A stretch of DNA of 64,000 bases from G963422445 sp963422445 (GTDB taxonomy: Bacteria; Pseudomonadota; Alphaproteobacteria; Thalassobaculales; Thalassobaculaceae): the NCBI GenBank assembly GCA_963422445.2, contig OY729512.2:3162001-3226000 (forward strand), in the 5' to 3' direction. The position numbers were made by a program, and so were the translations under genes. The notes below the pieces were generated by a model. The model was not told the origin of the DNA and did no database searches. It saw only the letters and a program-made list of their open reading frames with translations. Of the stretch, positions 17,878-27,553 are shown piece after piece. How positions within the stretch are numbered: position 1 is the stretch's first letter; each line of letters opens with the position of its first letter.

Positions 17878-19368
17878 GAACCTCTTGCAAAATTCCTGTC
17901 CCCAGGGTCCGGTGAGCCCGGATCGGTCGGTTGCTTCCGGTCACCTCTGCACCTGGAGGTCGGACTCCATGGATTCGCGGTGTCTCATCAGAGATGATGA
18001 GACCAAACAGGGACCTTTGTGGACATCGGGACACGCCTCTCCGGGCCACTCTCTTCGAGAGGGCCGCGAAGGGTCGGTATGCGTTGTCGGAGCCGCGCTA
18101 TGGGGCGGCGAGACGTATCAACTGGTCAGCCGCCAGGGCCAGGATGCCGAACATGAGATGGCAGGCGACCTTGGAATATCCACGGACGCGGACATGGCGC
18201 CCGCCAAACTCATCCTTGAGGCGGGCGTTGGTCCTCTCGACACCGGACCGGATCCGCACGTTCTCGGGATCGACATGGCCTATTGCACGCCGGGCCCGGG
18301 CCTCCCGGTCTCGCTCCTCCTTGAGGTCCTTGTCCCGGCGCGGATTGACAGCGATGATCGGCACATGGCCAAGCCGTTCGCTCATCTGGTAGATCTCTCT
18401 GGCATCATAGGCCGCGTCCATGAGATCGTAGAGATTGGTCACACGCCCGGCGGTCATCATCGCCAGCGGGATCGCGACCTGGCTGTCATGGACGGATGCC
18501 GAGGTGAGAACGGTCCTCAGCGGCACCCCGCAGTCTGCTGTGTCGATAGGCAGCTTGTCACCGCGCCAGGCCTCCAGGACCCCCTTGGCAGTCTTCTTTG
18601 CCCCGTGATCGCAGACCTTCGGCAGCGCGTCGAGCCTCTCATCGAGATCCATCCCGTTCGCTTGCCGTTCGAGACGCCCAGGCTCCTTCGTCCTCTCCTC
18701 GCCCTTGCGGGGCCGGCCGCGCTTGCGGTTCGGCGTCCTGGCCTTCGGCGTCGGGGCCGGCGTCTCCCGGGCCTCGATGGCCGTCGAGTCCCTCGACACG
18801 TGGCCGATGAGCGCGTCGCCCAGTGTCTCTGCAACCAGAGCCGCGTGCATCCTCTCCGGAAGACGGGACTGCGAAAATTCGGCGAACGCCCGCGAAAACG
18901 TCGCTTCACTCGGGATCTCCGAGACACGCGACCAGCCGCACAGCCGGCGCAACGTCGGGTCCACCTTGAGCCTGTCGATCAGGTGGCGGGTCGTCGGCAG
19001 ACCCCACACCGCCTTGGCGATGACGCCACGGGCCAGCGCCCGGCGATCCTCCCGGGGCCGACCCGGACCGGTCCACACCTCATCGACGAAGCCCTCCACC
19101 TTGACGAGATCGAGAGCTGTCACGAAGCGCTTGTGCGTCTCCAGGAGAGGACCGACCGCCTCGGCCAACGCAGGGAAAAGGTCCCTTTGAAATCGGTGCC
19201 AGAGATCGGATAGGGTCGAGCCAAGGGTCATCGGGGTCACCCCGTAGTATGTTATGTTTCCACAATAACAAGATACCACGGGGTGGTCCCGGGACCTAGG
19301 TCCTCGACAACAAAATCAGCCTGGACAAGGCAAAAAACCGGTCGGGCCGGCAATTTCGCAAGAAGCTC
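17878..19368 (-). mobile_element. IS A copy 3 with 4-bp target duplication ACAG
   Basis: Ends GAACCTCTTGCAAAATTCC and the complement of GAGCTTCTTGCGAAATTGCC. ACAG occurs at 17874-17877 and 19369-19372. It was inserted in the left part of the IS66 element, so it is younger than that element. Confidence 0.9.
18098..19231 (-). CDS. IS A transposase, intact
   Basis: Open frame of 377 aa from ATG 19231 (MTLGSTLSDLWHRFQ); the frame is also open upstream to 19279 (MVSCYCGN). Compared with copy 4 it lacks two residues in the HVDPE region. Acidic motifs VSRDSTAIEARE (first Asp), GRVTNLYDLMDAAYDARE (second Asp) and RSGVERTNARLKDEFGG (Glu) are all present. The GAGGAGGTG ribosome binding site of other copies is replaced by a CGGGGTGACC context, so translation may be weaker. 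Possibly an active source of transposition for the family. Confidence 0.85.
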   Translation of the reverse strand: MTLGSTLSDLWHRFQRDLFPALAEAVGPLLETHKRFVTALDLVKVEGFVDEVWTGPGRPREDRRALARGVIAKAVWGLPTTRHLIDRLKVDPTLRRLCGWSRVSEIPSEATFSRAFAEFSQSRLPERMHAALVAETLGDALIGHVSRDSTAIEARETPAPTPKARTPNRKRGRPRKGEERTKEPGRLERQANGMDLDERLDALPKVCDHGAKKTAKGVLEAWRGDKLPIDTADCGVPLRTVLTSASVHDSQVAIPLAMMTAGRVTNLYDLMDAAYDAREIYQMSERLGHVPIIAVNPRRDKDLKEERDREARARRAIGHVDPENVRIRSGVERTNARLKDEFGGRHVRVRGYSKVACHLMFGILALAADQLIRLAAP

Positions 19369-19751
19369 ACAGACCTGCATCCGGTCGAGGGCGGCGGGGG
19401 ATACGGTCGCTCCCCACGGTCCGCCCGGCGCATGAGCCGGGCGACTGGCAATCGCTCTTATGAGCAGGCCCACGCCCGTGCGCAACGCGAGCGGGCTCGG
19501 GCGGACGCGCGCTGTGGAGAGTTGCGCTGGGCGGAGATGGGGTTCCATGCCCGGGCCAATTCTTTCGAGACGCCCTTCGACAAGAGCCGGGCCAAGTTGA
19601 AGGTGGCCTATTGAAGAGATGAAGGGACTCCGCCGCTCGGTGAAAGAAATGCCTTCCCTGTAGGCGGAAGTGGCGCCCCTGCGGAAGCTCGTCCCGCAAG
19701 CCACCGGCCGGAGCGAAGGCGGTAAGGTCGTGTCGTTGCGCGACGATGTTG

Positions 19752-20594
19752 CTAGATAGTGTCGTCATGAGTGATGTTCATCTGTCCTATCTGTCGACCT
19801 CACTCGATGGTTCCTGGAGGCGACTCATGGGATTGGCTCATCGGCGTCACGACATTTCGGACAGGGTCTGGCTGTTGCTGGAGTCTCATCTGCCTAGCCG
19901 AGCGGGAAGTTGGGGTGGGGTGGCACAGGATAATCGACGGTTCATTAATGCGGTCTTCTGGATTCTGCGCACCGGCGCTCCCTGGCGTGATTTGCCGCCG
20001 GACTATGGAGACTGGAAAACTACCCATCGTCGGTTCTGTCGCTGGCGGGACAAGGGGCTCTGGGGGGCGTTGCTGGAGCCTCTGGTGGATGAGCCGGACG
20101 ATGAGTGGCTGATGATTGACGCCAGTCATCTCAAGGTACATCCCCATGCGAGCGGTGGCACTCAGGCGATGGGTCACACAAAAGGGGGCTGAACACGAAG
20201 CTGCATCTGGCTGTGGACGCGCATGGGATGCCGGTGCGGGTGTTGGTGACCGAGGGGACGGCAGCTGATTGCAGTCAAGCGGTCGAGCTGATTGAAGGGA
20301 TAGATGCCGAGTATTTGTTGGCGGACAAGGCCTATGACACGAATGCCATCCTGTCTTATTGTGAGGAGCATGAAGTTATTCCAGTGGTTCCGCCGAAGCG
20401 CAACCGCCAGCACCCCAGAGCGTATGATGTCCCTCTCTACCGGCACCGGCATTTGGTGGAGAACGCCTTTCTGTGGCTCAAGCGCTGGCGTGGGATTGCC
20501 ACGCGATACGCCAAGAATGCCGCATCGTTCTTCGCCGCGGTGCAGATTCGGTGTCTGGCGCTCTGGGCTGGTATTTCGTGACGACACTATCTAG
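19752..20594 (+). mobile_element. IS B copy 1 (IS5-family, CTAG target duplication)
   Basis: Inverted ends ATAGTGTCGTCA at 19756 and its complement ending at 20590, flanked by CTAG at 19752-19755 and 20591-20594. Removing the element rejoins the IS66 coiled-coil frame (SLRDDVA to RLRKVLAERE). About 835 bp between the CTAG copies. Confidence 0.9.
19827..20581 (+). CDS. IS B transposase, two overlapping frames (probable -1 frameshift)
   Basis: The first frame begins best at ATG 19827 (MGLAHRRHDISDRVWLLLE), which has GGAGG seven bases upstream, and ends at TGA 20190 after HTKGG. The second frame continues with LNTKLHLAVDAHGMPVRVLV and LLADKAYDTNAI, then HRHLVENAFLWLKRWRGIAT to 20581. The switch point is CACAAAAGGGGGCTGA, and the same site occurs in IS B copy 2. 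IS5-family elements of the IS427 group are known to make transposase by frameshifting, so this is probably programmed. The DDE residues lie in MIDASHLKV, ADKAYD and ENAFLW. Confidence 0.8.
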
Positions 20595-22420
20595 GCTGCG
20601 CAAGGTTCTGGCGGAGCGGGAGACCGCGAAGGACACTACCCGGCGGCATTCCGGCGGAGCCTGCCGGGCGCAGACGCCCCCGGCTGAGGTGCGGCAGCAT
20701 AAGGCCACGATCGGGTCGCTGCGCACGGAGAACAGGCATCTCGTCAAGGAGGTGGCCCGGTGGAGCAAGGCGGTCGGCGGGTCCCGCAGTAAGGTGGACC
20801 GTGAGACGGAGCGGGCGGAGAGCATCAGGGCGACCGCCAGGAAGCTGTTCCGCGGGAATTTGAGCTTCCGTAGGGAGCTGAGATTCCTGAGGGACGCCGG
20901 GACCCGGGCCCGATCGCTGTCCTGCGAGGTGGACGGGCTGCGCTATGCGCTGAAGGTGTCCAGGGTGGGGAAGGAGAAGCTGAAGGCTCGGATTGCCACG
21001 CTCCGCGGGGCCGGATCGAGACGCTGGAGGCCCCGCTTGCCAAGCTGGGCTCAAGCGGCTCTGCGATGTCGAAGAGGTTCTACGGGCGCAAGCGCGGCCA
21101 GCAACGCGGCGCGCCTGGTCACGGCCGCACCCGGAGGCCCGGGCTTGAGGAACGCGCCGAAGGAGATCGACCGGCCGCCGGAAGAGTGCGTCTGCGCGCA
21201 GTGCGGTCAGGCTTATGCGCCCAACGGTGCCGGGGAACCCACCCTCGTCGAGATCGAGGTCAAGGCTCACAAGCGTGCGATCGGCTGCCCGCGCTTTCGC
21301 CGCACCTGCGAGTGCGCGTCCTCGCCGATGGAAGTCTCGGCACCGCCGGTTCCGCGGCTGCTCGCCAACACGCTCTACGGGATCGGCGTGTGGGCGTGCT
21401 TCTTGTTCGAGCGCGACGTCTTCTTCCGCACGCTCAACGGCGTCGCGGCGTGGTTGTCCGAACGGGGGCTGCCGATATCGCCCGGGACACTGGCCAACAG
21501 CCGCAAGCGCTTCGTGCCGCTGTGCGAGGCGCTGTACGAGGCGATCCTCGCGCACCGGAACACCGCGGCGCTGCGTCATGCCGGGGAGACCTAGTGGCAC
21601 GTGCAGGAGTACCGCGGGGAAGACCGCTCGAGCCGTGTCTGGCTGTGTACCTCGGTCAGCAGCGACGCGGTCTGCTTCCATATCGACCCGAGCCGCAGCG
21701 CCGAGGCGGCGCTCAAGCTGTTCTCCGAAGCTCGGCCCGGCACGATCGTCGTCTGCGATCGCTACAGCGCTTACAAACGCCTCGTTCGCCTTCTCGAGGA
21801 CAAGACGATTCTCGCTTACTGCTGGAGTCATCGACGCCGCGATTTTATCGAGACTGCGGCCGGCCATCCGCGGCTGGAGCAAGGGTGCCAGAGATGGATC
21901 GGGCGGATCGCGGAGATCTACCGCCTGAACGGGGAGCGGCTTGAACATTACGACCCCGGCCGCAAACGCCGGACGGCGGCGTTCAGGACGGCGACGCGTA
22001 AACTGAAGCAGGCGATCGATGGCCTGTTTGCGCACGCCAGGGCGGAGCTGGCCGCCTTGGTGGAGAACGCGCGCGAAGGCAAGGCGCTGCGCTCGCATCT
22101 CAATCGTCGCGAGGAGCTGTGCGTCTTCGTCGAGCACCTACAAGTTCCCATGGACAACAATCTCGCCGGGAGAATCTTGCGCGCTCCGGCAAGAGGACGG
22201 GGGCTGAGCTTCGGTTCCGACAGCAGGGACGGCGCCGCGTTCATGGCGATAATGGACGCGGTCGTGGGCACGCTCTCGATGAACGGCATCGACGTGTTGC
22301 GCTGGCTGGAGGCGTGGTTGAATGCCTGCGCGGAGAACGGTCGCCAGCCCCCGACGACCTGTCGCCCCGGCGATCCTGGACGATGCGCGAGAAGCGCAAG
22401 GGCGAGTCCATGGCGCCGGG

Positions 22421-23462
22421 ATGAACGGCGCCATGGAGGGCCGCTACCATGGACGCGACTTCACCGTTGAAGAGATGGCGCTGCTGCGCGCCCTGATCGC
22501 CGCCGATCCGCCGCCGACCCGCGCCGCCCTGTCCAGAGAGTTCTGTCGGCGCATCGGCTAGTTCAAGCCCGACGGCGGCCTGAAGGACATGATGGCCCGC
22601 GTCACCATGCTCGCCATGGACCGCGACGGCGCGATCGTCCTGCCGCCGCCGAGGGGGCGGAAGCACCGGTCCAGGCCAATCGTCTTCGGACCGGACACCG
22701 AGCCGCCGCTGTTCCCCGCCCCGACGACGCTGGACGAGGTCCGCCCGCTGGACATGCGCATCCTCGTGCGCGACACCCGCCAGGACGGGCTGTGGAACGA
22801 GTGCGTCGTCCGCTACCGTGACCTCGGATACAAGACCCCGGTCGGCGCTCGGATGCGCTACGCCGTCCATGATCGCAACGGCTGGCCGCTGGCCATGCCC
22901 GGCGTCTCCCCCGCCGCCTGAAAGCTCGCCCCGCGCGATAACTTTATCGGATGGACACCGCAACTGCGCGAGAAAAACCTGCCGCTGGCGGTCGACAACC
23001 CCAGGTTCCCGATCCTGCCTTGGATCGAGATCCCAAACTCGGCGCGCACATCCCCGCCATCGTCGCCGCCGCCTGCCCGAAGACTGGACCGAGCGCTACA
23101 ACACCACGCCCGTGCTTATCGAGACCCCGCGCTATACCGGCGCCGTCTATAGGGCATCGGGCTGGATCCCCGTCGGGACCACCCAGGGAAGAGGACGCTA
23201 AGAAAGCTCTACGACAAGCCTCGGAAAGACGTCTGGCTGCGGCCCCTGCAACGCAATTGGAAAGGGGATTACATACATGGGTTGACTCTCCTTCAATTTC
23301 CACGAAAGGTTGAACAGGGAATTCCCGAGAAAGTTCCCCAAAAACAACTTGGTGGGCTGCATACGCTGATAGTTGGCAAACATCTTCCCGGCATCCTGAC
23401 ACATTGCACCAGAGTCAACCTATATATGTAATCCCAATTGGAAACGTACCCTCAACCGTTAG
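22421..23462 (+). pseudogene. DUF4338 (DruA-like) passenger gene, broken
   Basis: Starts MNGAMEGRYHGRDFTVEEM and carries family landmarks LRALIAADPPPTRAALSREF, IVFGPDTEPPLFPAPTTLDE, RYRDLGYKTPVGARMRYAVH, NFIGWTPQLREKNLPLAVDN, WIEIPN and YTGAVYRASGWIPVGTTQGR. DUF4338 is the domain of DruA in the Druantia anti-phage system and is also common beside IS66-type transposases. Lesions: TAG at 22560 and TGA at 22919 (both probably from TGG), frameshifts near 23035, 23080 and 23200, and a 172-bp MITE at 23264-23435. Removing the MITE restores the C-terminus NWKRTLNR and stop at 23462. Confidence 0.75.
23264..23435. mobile_element. MITE of 172 bp with 9-bp target duplication AATTGGAAA
   Basis: Imperfect inverted repeats GGGATTACATACATGGGTTG (left) and the complement of GGGATTACATATATAGGTTG (right), about 25 bp with three mismatches. 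AATTGGAAA lies at 23255-23263 and again at 23436-23444. The inside is less GC-rich than its surroundings. Its minus strand reads MCQDAGKMFANYQRMQPTKL, faintly like part of a KilA-N domain (tentative). No transposase; it must be moved in trans. Confidence 0.75.
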
Positions 23463-24625
23463 GGATTGTCTGAACAAGTCGGCTCTGTCACAATTGGTTT
23501 ATTGGTGACGGAGTGGAGTGCAAGCCTTGGAGCAAGCGACGTTTGCGGAGCTGGAGCACGACCTGAAGAAGCGTCGGACGCGGCGCGAGGTCTTTCTCGA
23601 GACGATGGACGGGCTGGTTCCCTGGGAGCGGCTGGAGGCCCGCATCGAGCCGTTCTACCCGAAGGCCGGTCGCGGTCGGCGGCCTTATCCGCTGAGCGTG
23701 ATGCTGCGGGTGCACTGCGTGCAGCTGTTCTACAATCTGAGCGACCCTGGGATGGAGGACCTGCTCTACGAGGTGAAGTCGGTACGGCGGTTTGTGGGGT
23801 TGCGCCTCTCGGGTGCGCTGCCTGACGAGACGACGATCCTGCATTTCCGCCACTTGCTGGAGACGCTGTTCGAGGAGATCAACGCACATCTGGCCTCTCT
23901 CGGACACCGCTTGAGCAAGGGGACGATCGTGGACGCGAGTCTCATTGCCGCGCCGTCGTCGACGAAGAACCGCAAGGGCGAGCGGGACCCGGAGATGCAT
24001 CAGACGAAGAAGGGCAATCAGTGGCATTTCGGGATGAAGGCGCATATCGGGGTGGATGCGCAGTCGGGCTTGACGCACAGCGTGGAGACGACGCCGGCGA
24101 CTGTCTCGGATGTGGCGACCGCGCACGCGCTGTTGCACGGGGGCGAGGAGCAGGTGTGGGGTGACGCGGGCTATCAGGGGGTGGACAAGCGCGCGGAGAA
24201 CCGGGACACGGACGTGGACTGGGAGGTGGCGATGAAGCCCGGCAAGCGCCGGGGGCTGGACAAGGCGGGCCCGGCGGCGGCGTCGGAGAGGCGCAAGGCG
24301 TCGGTTCGGGCCAAGGTGGAACATCCGTTCCTGTATGTGAAGCGCCACTTCGGTTACGCGAAGGTGCGCTATCGGGGGCTGGCGAAGACCACGCAACGCA
24401 TCGCCGTGCTGCTCGGGTTCACCAATCTGCTCATCGCGGGGCGCGACGCCACCGCCTGACGTGGGGGGAGTCCGTCCGCAACCGCCGCAAGGCGGCGGGG
24501 ACGGTCGGCTCGGGCATCAAAATCCCCATTTCCTGGCACGACAACACGTCCCCGATGGGCTCTGGCGTTTCATCCACGGGCCACGACACCCGTATGCCCG
24601 GAAAACGGGGTTGTTCAGACGTCCC
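23462..24625 (+). mobile_element. IS C copy 1 (IS5 family)
   Basis: Ends GGGATTGTCTGAACAAGTCGG-like at 23462 and the complement of GGGACGTCTGAACAACCCCG at 24625, sharing GTCTGAACAA. The flanks (GTTA left, CTAT right) do not give a convincing duplication. Confidence 0.75.
23518..24459 (+). CDS. IS C transposase (IS5 family)
   Basis: A 313-aa open frame from GTG 23518: MQALEQATFAELEHDLKKRR, then KGTIVDASLIAAPSSTKNRK (first Asp), WGDAGYQGVDKR (second Asp) and RAKVEHPFLYVKRHFGYAKV (Glu), ending LLIAGRDATA. Compared with copy 2 it lacks five residues between LLET and LFEEINAHL, so it may be a slightly deleted but open variant. A 160-bp non-coding tail follows before the right end. Confidence 0.85.
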   Translation: MQALEQATFAELEHDLKKRRTRREVFLETMDGLVPWERLEARIEPFYPKAGRGRRPYPLSVMLRVHCVQLFYNLSDPGMEDLLYEVKSVRRFVGLRLSGALPDETTILHFRHLLETLFEEINAHLASLGHRLSKGTIVDASLIAAPSSTKNRKGERDPEMHQTKKGNQWHFGMKAHIGVDAQSGLTHSVETTPATVSDVATAHALLHGGEEQVWGDAGYQGVDKRAENRDTDVDWEVAMKPGKRRGLDKAGPAAASERRKASVRAKVEHPFLYVKRHFGYAKVRYRGLAKTTQRIAVLLGFTNLLIAGRDATA

Positions 24626-25156
24626 CTATATGGTCTCGCAGATATTGTCCTTCAGAAAGAATTTGCCGCAGGCTATGTCTTGCGGAATGACGTCATAGCG
24701 CTAGCCGTGCGGCAGGCGGTTTTTCCAAATGAAGACTCGACCTGAGTATATCATTGTCGAAACGCTTACTTTGCGCTTTATCCAGCCCGCTCCGTCAATT
24801 GCGTACGCGAGAAGATCAGGTGTAGTATCGTCGAGCTTGACGGAGTCGCGCCACAAATCCTGCTCCGCAAATTCTCCGGCAGCGGTCTCGTCAAGGTGCG
24901 TGTATCACAGTTCAAGCTGAACGGCGCGAACAGACTCCATGCAGGGCGAACGCCACGGACCGGAGACCTGTTGAAAACACTGCCGATTCGTCGACCATGA
25001 CATGCTCGGCACCGGTTTCTGCTTTTAGGCATCGCTGCCGAGTCGAAAACCGGGACGGAACAATTGTGTCACCGGCTGGAACATCCGTTTTCCCTTCTAT
25101 TCTCCGGCCGGTTCGGTGATGATGTTCCGATACGGCAGGCGGGGGAGGAAACGGTC
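24626..25156. other. gene-poor region with possible IS66 right end
   Basis: Contains CGCTTAC at 24763-24769, preceded by TTGTCGAAA, a candidate IS66 right terminus. Two short open stretches are unrecognised: LYGLADIVLQKEFAAGYVLR (about 24627-24745) and VELDGVAPQILLRKFSGSGL (about 24800-25000). They may be remnants of one or more genes. The end of the region carries the GGGGGAGG ribosome binding site of the next gene. Confidence 0.4.
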
Positions 25157-26248
25157 ATGGAAGTCGGCGTTCAGATGATTTTTCAGAAATGGGGTTATGA
25201 TGACTCGATATCGGACAGCCGGATATTCGACGAAGAAATCCGGCTCGGCATACTCGCCGACGAACTCGGATTCGATGCGTTATGGCCAGTCGAGCATCAT
25301 TTCGAAGACTACTCGTTCTGTCCAGACAACGCCCAGTTCCTGTTCTATATGGCAGCGAAGACCGAACAGATCAAGCTCGCCACCGGCGCCGTCATTCTGC
25401 CCTGGAACCAGCCGCTCCGGGTTGCGGAAAAGATCGCGATGCTTGATGAGTTGTCCGGCGGACGGGTGATCTTCGGTATGGGCCGCGGCCTGTCGAGGCG
25501 CGAATACGAGGTTTTCGGCATCGACATGGCGACATCGCGGGACCGGTTCGACGAAGCCGCGGCGATGATCCTGAACGGCCTCGAAACCGGCTATGTCGAA
25601 GGTGACGGTCCTTACTATCCGCAGCCGCGAGCACGAATCCGGCCGGTGCCGACGCGGTCGTTCCGCGGCCGCGTGTCGGCGGTCGCCATGTCGCCAGATT
25701 CACTGGAACAGGCTGCCCGTCTCGGTGTACGGATGGTGGTTTTCAGTCAAAAGCCGTTCGAGCGGCTGGCCGACGACATAAACCGGTTTGGGGATCTGTT
25801 TCGGACATTTCACGACTATGAGCCGGTACCGCCGCCAACGGTCTGTGACTTCCTGTACTGCCACGCGGACCGCGCGGATGCCGAGGAGCGTGCCCGCGGC
25901 TACATGTCAGGCTATCTGAGCAGTGTCCTGCATCACTACGAGCTTGCTAGCGATCACTACAAGGACACGAAGGGCTACGAAATCTACGGCCGTCAGGCCG
26001 ATACCATCCAAAGGATTGGACCGGAAGAGCTTTACGAGATGTATCTGAGCGTTCAGGCGTGGGGCACGCCCGACCAGATTCTTGAAAAATACGCCACCCG
26101 GCAGGCGCTGATCGGTCCCTTCCAGATCACCAACTGTTTCCGGTTCGCCGGTATGCCCTACGAGGAGGCCGAGGCCAGCATGCGTCTCTATGCGGCCGAG
26201 GTCTTGCCAGAAATCCGCCGGATGGAACAGGCCGAAACCGCGGAATAG
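25157..26248 (+). CDS. LLM-class flavin-dependent oxidoreductase (luciferase-like)
   Basis: A 363-aa bacterial-luciferase-like monooxygenase that would use reduced FMN (or F420) on an unknown substrate. Start ATG 25157 follows GGGGGAGGAAACGGTC. Family signs: EIRLGILADELGFDALWPVE near the N-terminus, PDNAQFLFYMAAKTEQIKLA, GAVILPWNQPLRVAEKIAML and LSGGRVIFGMGRGLSRREYE, all parts of the TIM-barrel. The C-terminal region (YMSGYLSSVLHHYELASDHY) is typical of long-chain LLM members. It ends with TAG at 26248, 25 bp from the convergent DsbA-like gene. No sign of damage. Confidence 0.85.
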   Translation: MEVGVQMIFQKWGYDDSISDSRIFDEEIRLGILADELGFDALWPVEHHFEDYSFCPDNAQFLFYMAAKTEQIKLATGAVILPWNQPLRVAEKIAMLDELSGGRVIFGMGRGLSRREYEVFGIDMATSRDRFDEAAAMILNGLETGYVEGDGPYYPQPRARIRPVPTRSFRGRVSAVAMSPDSLEQAARLGVRMVVFSQKPFERLADDINRFGDLFRTFHDYEPVPPPTVCDFLYCHADRADAEERARGYMSGYLSSVLHHYELASDHYKDTKGYEIYGRQADTIQRIGPEELYEMYLSVQAWGTPDQILEKYATRQALIGPFQITNCFRFAGMPYEEAEASMRLYAAEVLPEIRRMEQAETAE

Positions 26249-26272
26249 GCGCGCTCAAGGACCTCGCCGCGT

Positions 26273-26911
26273 TCACGCGGTCGGGGCGGACCGTCGCTGT
26301 CGCGCGGACGTATCCGCCAGACGGCGGGCCCGCAAGCGTTCGCAAAGCAGGTCGATCCGTTCATTGCCCCAGAACAATTCTTCCTCGAATACGAACAAAG
26401 GGACACCAAACACGCCCTGCAGATGCGCGGTCTCGACCATGTCCTTGAACATCTCCACCCCGGCTCCCGTCCGGAACGCCGCGAACCCGTCGCCATCGGC
26501 ACCGCATTCGCCGAGGACGGACGCGATGGCATCGGCATCCTCTATATCCAGTTCCCGCTTGAAGAAGCGCTCGAAGACGGTATCGATATAGGAGTCTTCG
26601 ATACCGTTCTCCCGGGCGTATAGCAGACCGATCGACGAGTTGGTGGAATCGTACAGCTTTCGCGGTCCGAGGATCGTCATGCCGCGCTGGTTGGCCAGCC
26701 GGCGCACATCCATGTAGGAATATCTGACCCGCCGCCACTGATGATCGTTACGGGTATCGACCGGGCCGAGAAACTCCGCAATCGGCAGATTGTATGGGCG
26801 CCAGTCAATGGTGAGGTCATAAGCGGTCGCCATTGCCCGCACGGGTTTGATCGCGAGGTAGGCATAGGGGCTTTTGAAATCGATGTAGACAGGAATTTCC
26901 AGAGGGGACAT
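26273..26911 (-). CDS. DsbA-fold protein, 2-hydroxychromene-2-carboxylate isomerase-like
   Basis: Begins MSPLEIPVYIDFKSPYAYLA, the glutathione-transferase-kappa/HCCA-isomerase type of thioredoxin fold, with Ser in SPYAYLA in place of a CxxC. Further family features: DWRPYNLPIAEFLG, LANQRGMTILGPRKLYDSTN, and the C-terminal GVFGVPLFVFEEELFWGNER containing the cis-Pro loop (GVP) and the FWG motif. A GTG 15 bp upstream is an alternative start. 212 aa, near the family length. Likely a glutathione-dependent isomerase or an oxidoreductase partner; substrate unknown. Convergent with the LLM gene. Confidence 0.75.
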   Translation of the reverse strand: MSPLEIPVYIDFKSPYAYLAIKPVRAMATAYDLTIDWRPYNLPIAEFLGPVDTRNDHQWRRVRYSYMDVRRLANQRGMTILGPRKLYDSTNSSIGLLYARENGIEDSYIDTVFERFFKRELDIEDADAIASVLGECGADGDGFAAFRTGAGVEMFKDMVETAHLQGVFGVPLFVFEEELFWGNERIDLLCERLRARRLADTSARQRRSAPTA

Positions 26912-26983
26912 CGGCCTTGATCTCACATGATTGCACTTTGGCGGTCAGGCTGGCGCGGGAACCGCCGGACACTAATTGTCACA

Positions 26984-27103
26984 ACCGCTTATGCAAGTAG
27001 CTCCGGTTGCGAGAGTTTGCTGCGAGAAGTTGACTCCTACCGGCCCATTTGGACGGTTTTCGATCAACATGTTGATCAAGCCGGAGCCAAGTGCATAAGC
27101 GGT
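26984..27103. mobile_element. MITE 1, 120 bp, 8-bp target duplication TTGTCACA
   Basis: Terminal repeats ACCGCTTATGCAAGTAGCTC and the complement of ACCGCTTATGCACTTGGCTC. Direct repeats TTGTCACA at 26976-26983 and 27104-27111. The ends match the IS1595-type element at 43595-44644, so that transposase can plausibly mobilise it. Interior unrelated to MITEs 2 and 3 and containing GATCAACATGTTGATC. Confidence 0.85.
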
Positions 27104-27111
27104 TTGTCACA

Positions 27112-27553
27112 TTATCAACACCATACCGATCTGTGGCACGGATTGCGAGCAAGTATGCGTTCGATCGTATACCTCATCAAATTGTTGTAGCGAACTGTGG
27201 AGATGTCCGGGCTCGCAAGAGCTGGATCCGTTTGACCCACGATGATTGGCAAAGACCACTGGGCTGACACCATTGAGCCGGTCCGTGATTGCAGTGCTGA
27301 AAGACTTCGCATGTGCACGGAATGACTGTGGTTCGGAACGCGCCGCGACAGGACTGGTCACCGACCGATATTGCAGAATCCCGTCTTTTGCTGGCCGCGC
27401 TAGGCAAACATCGTTGCCTGGACGACGGGCATTGACTGCCATTGACTGCCATTGTCTGCTCAGGATCTGACGGGCCGCGCTTCGATCAGTGGCATGGACT
27501 CGCAATGGGTCGCTTGCGAACTCCCGCATCCGCCATCATCACCGGAGGCTACC
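27112..27553. other. intergenic region
   Basis: No recognised gene. Short direct repeats of ATTGACTGCC lie at about 27429-27453. A GGAGG ribosome binding site for the next gene ends the region. Confidence 0.4.

Larger units (their letters stand above)
19373..22434 (+). pseudogene. IS66-family transposase (TnpC type) with long N-terminal coiled coil, broken
   Basis: The N-terminal region (YEQAHARAQRERARADARC from 19460, LRKVLAERE, LRTENRHLVKEVARW, then LFRGNLSFRRELRFLRDAG) is a long charged coiled coil. The catalytic part has a zinc-finger-like CVCAQCGQAY, VVCDRYSAYKR, AYCWSHRRRDF and MDNNLAGRILR with a GSDSRDGAAF ending. Lesions seen: IS B inserted at 19752-20594, frameshifts around 19620 and 21010-21070 (KRFYGRKRGQQRG in another frame), and TAG at 21592-21594 (HAGET then HVQEYRG). 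It cannot be functional. Confidence 0.8.

Noticed and set aside
23458..24630. Exact target duplication for IS C copy 1
   Set aside because: Left GTTA/TTAG and right CTAT do not match convincingly; not claimed.
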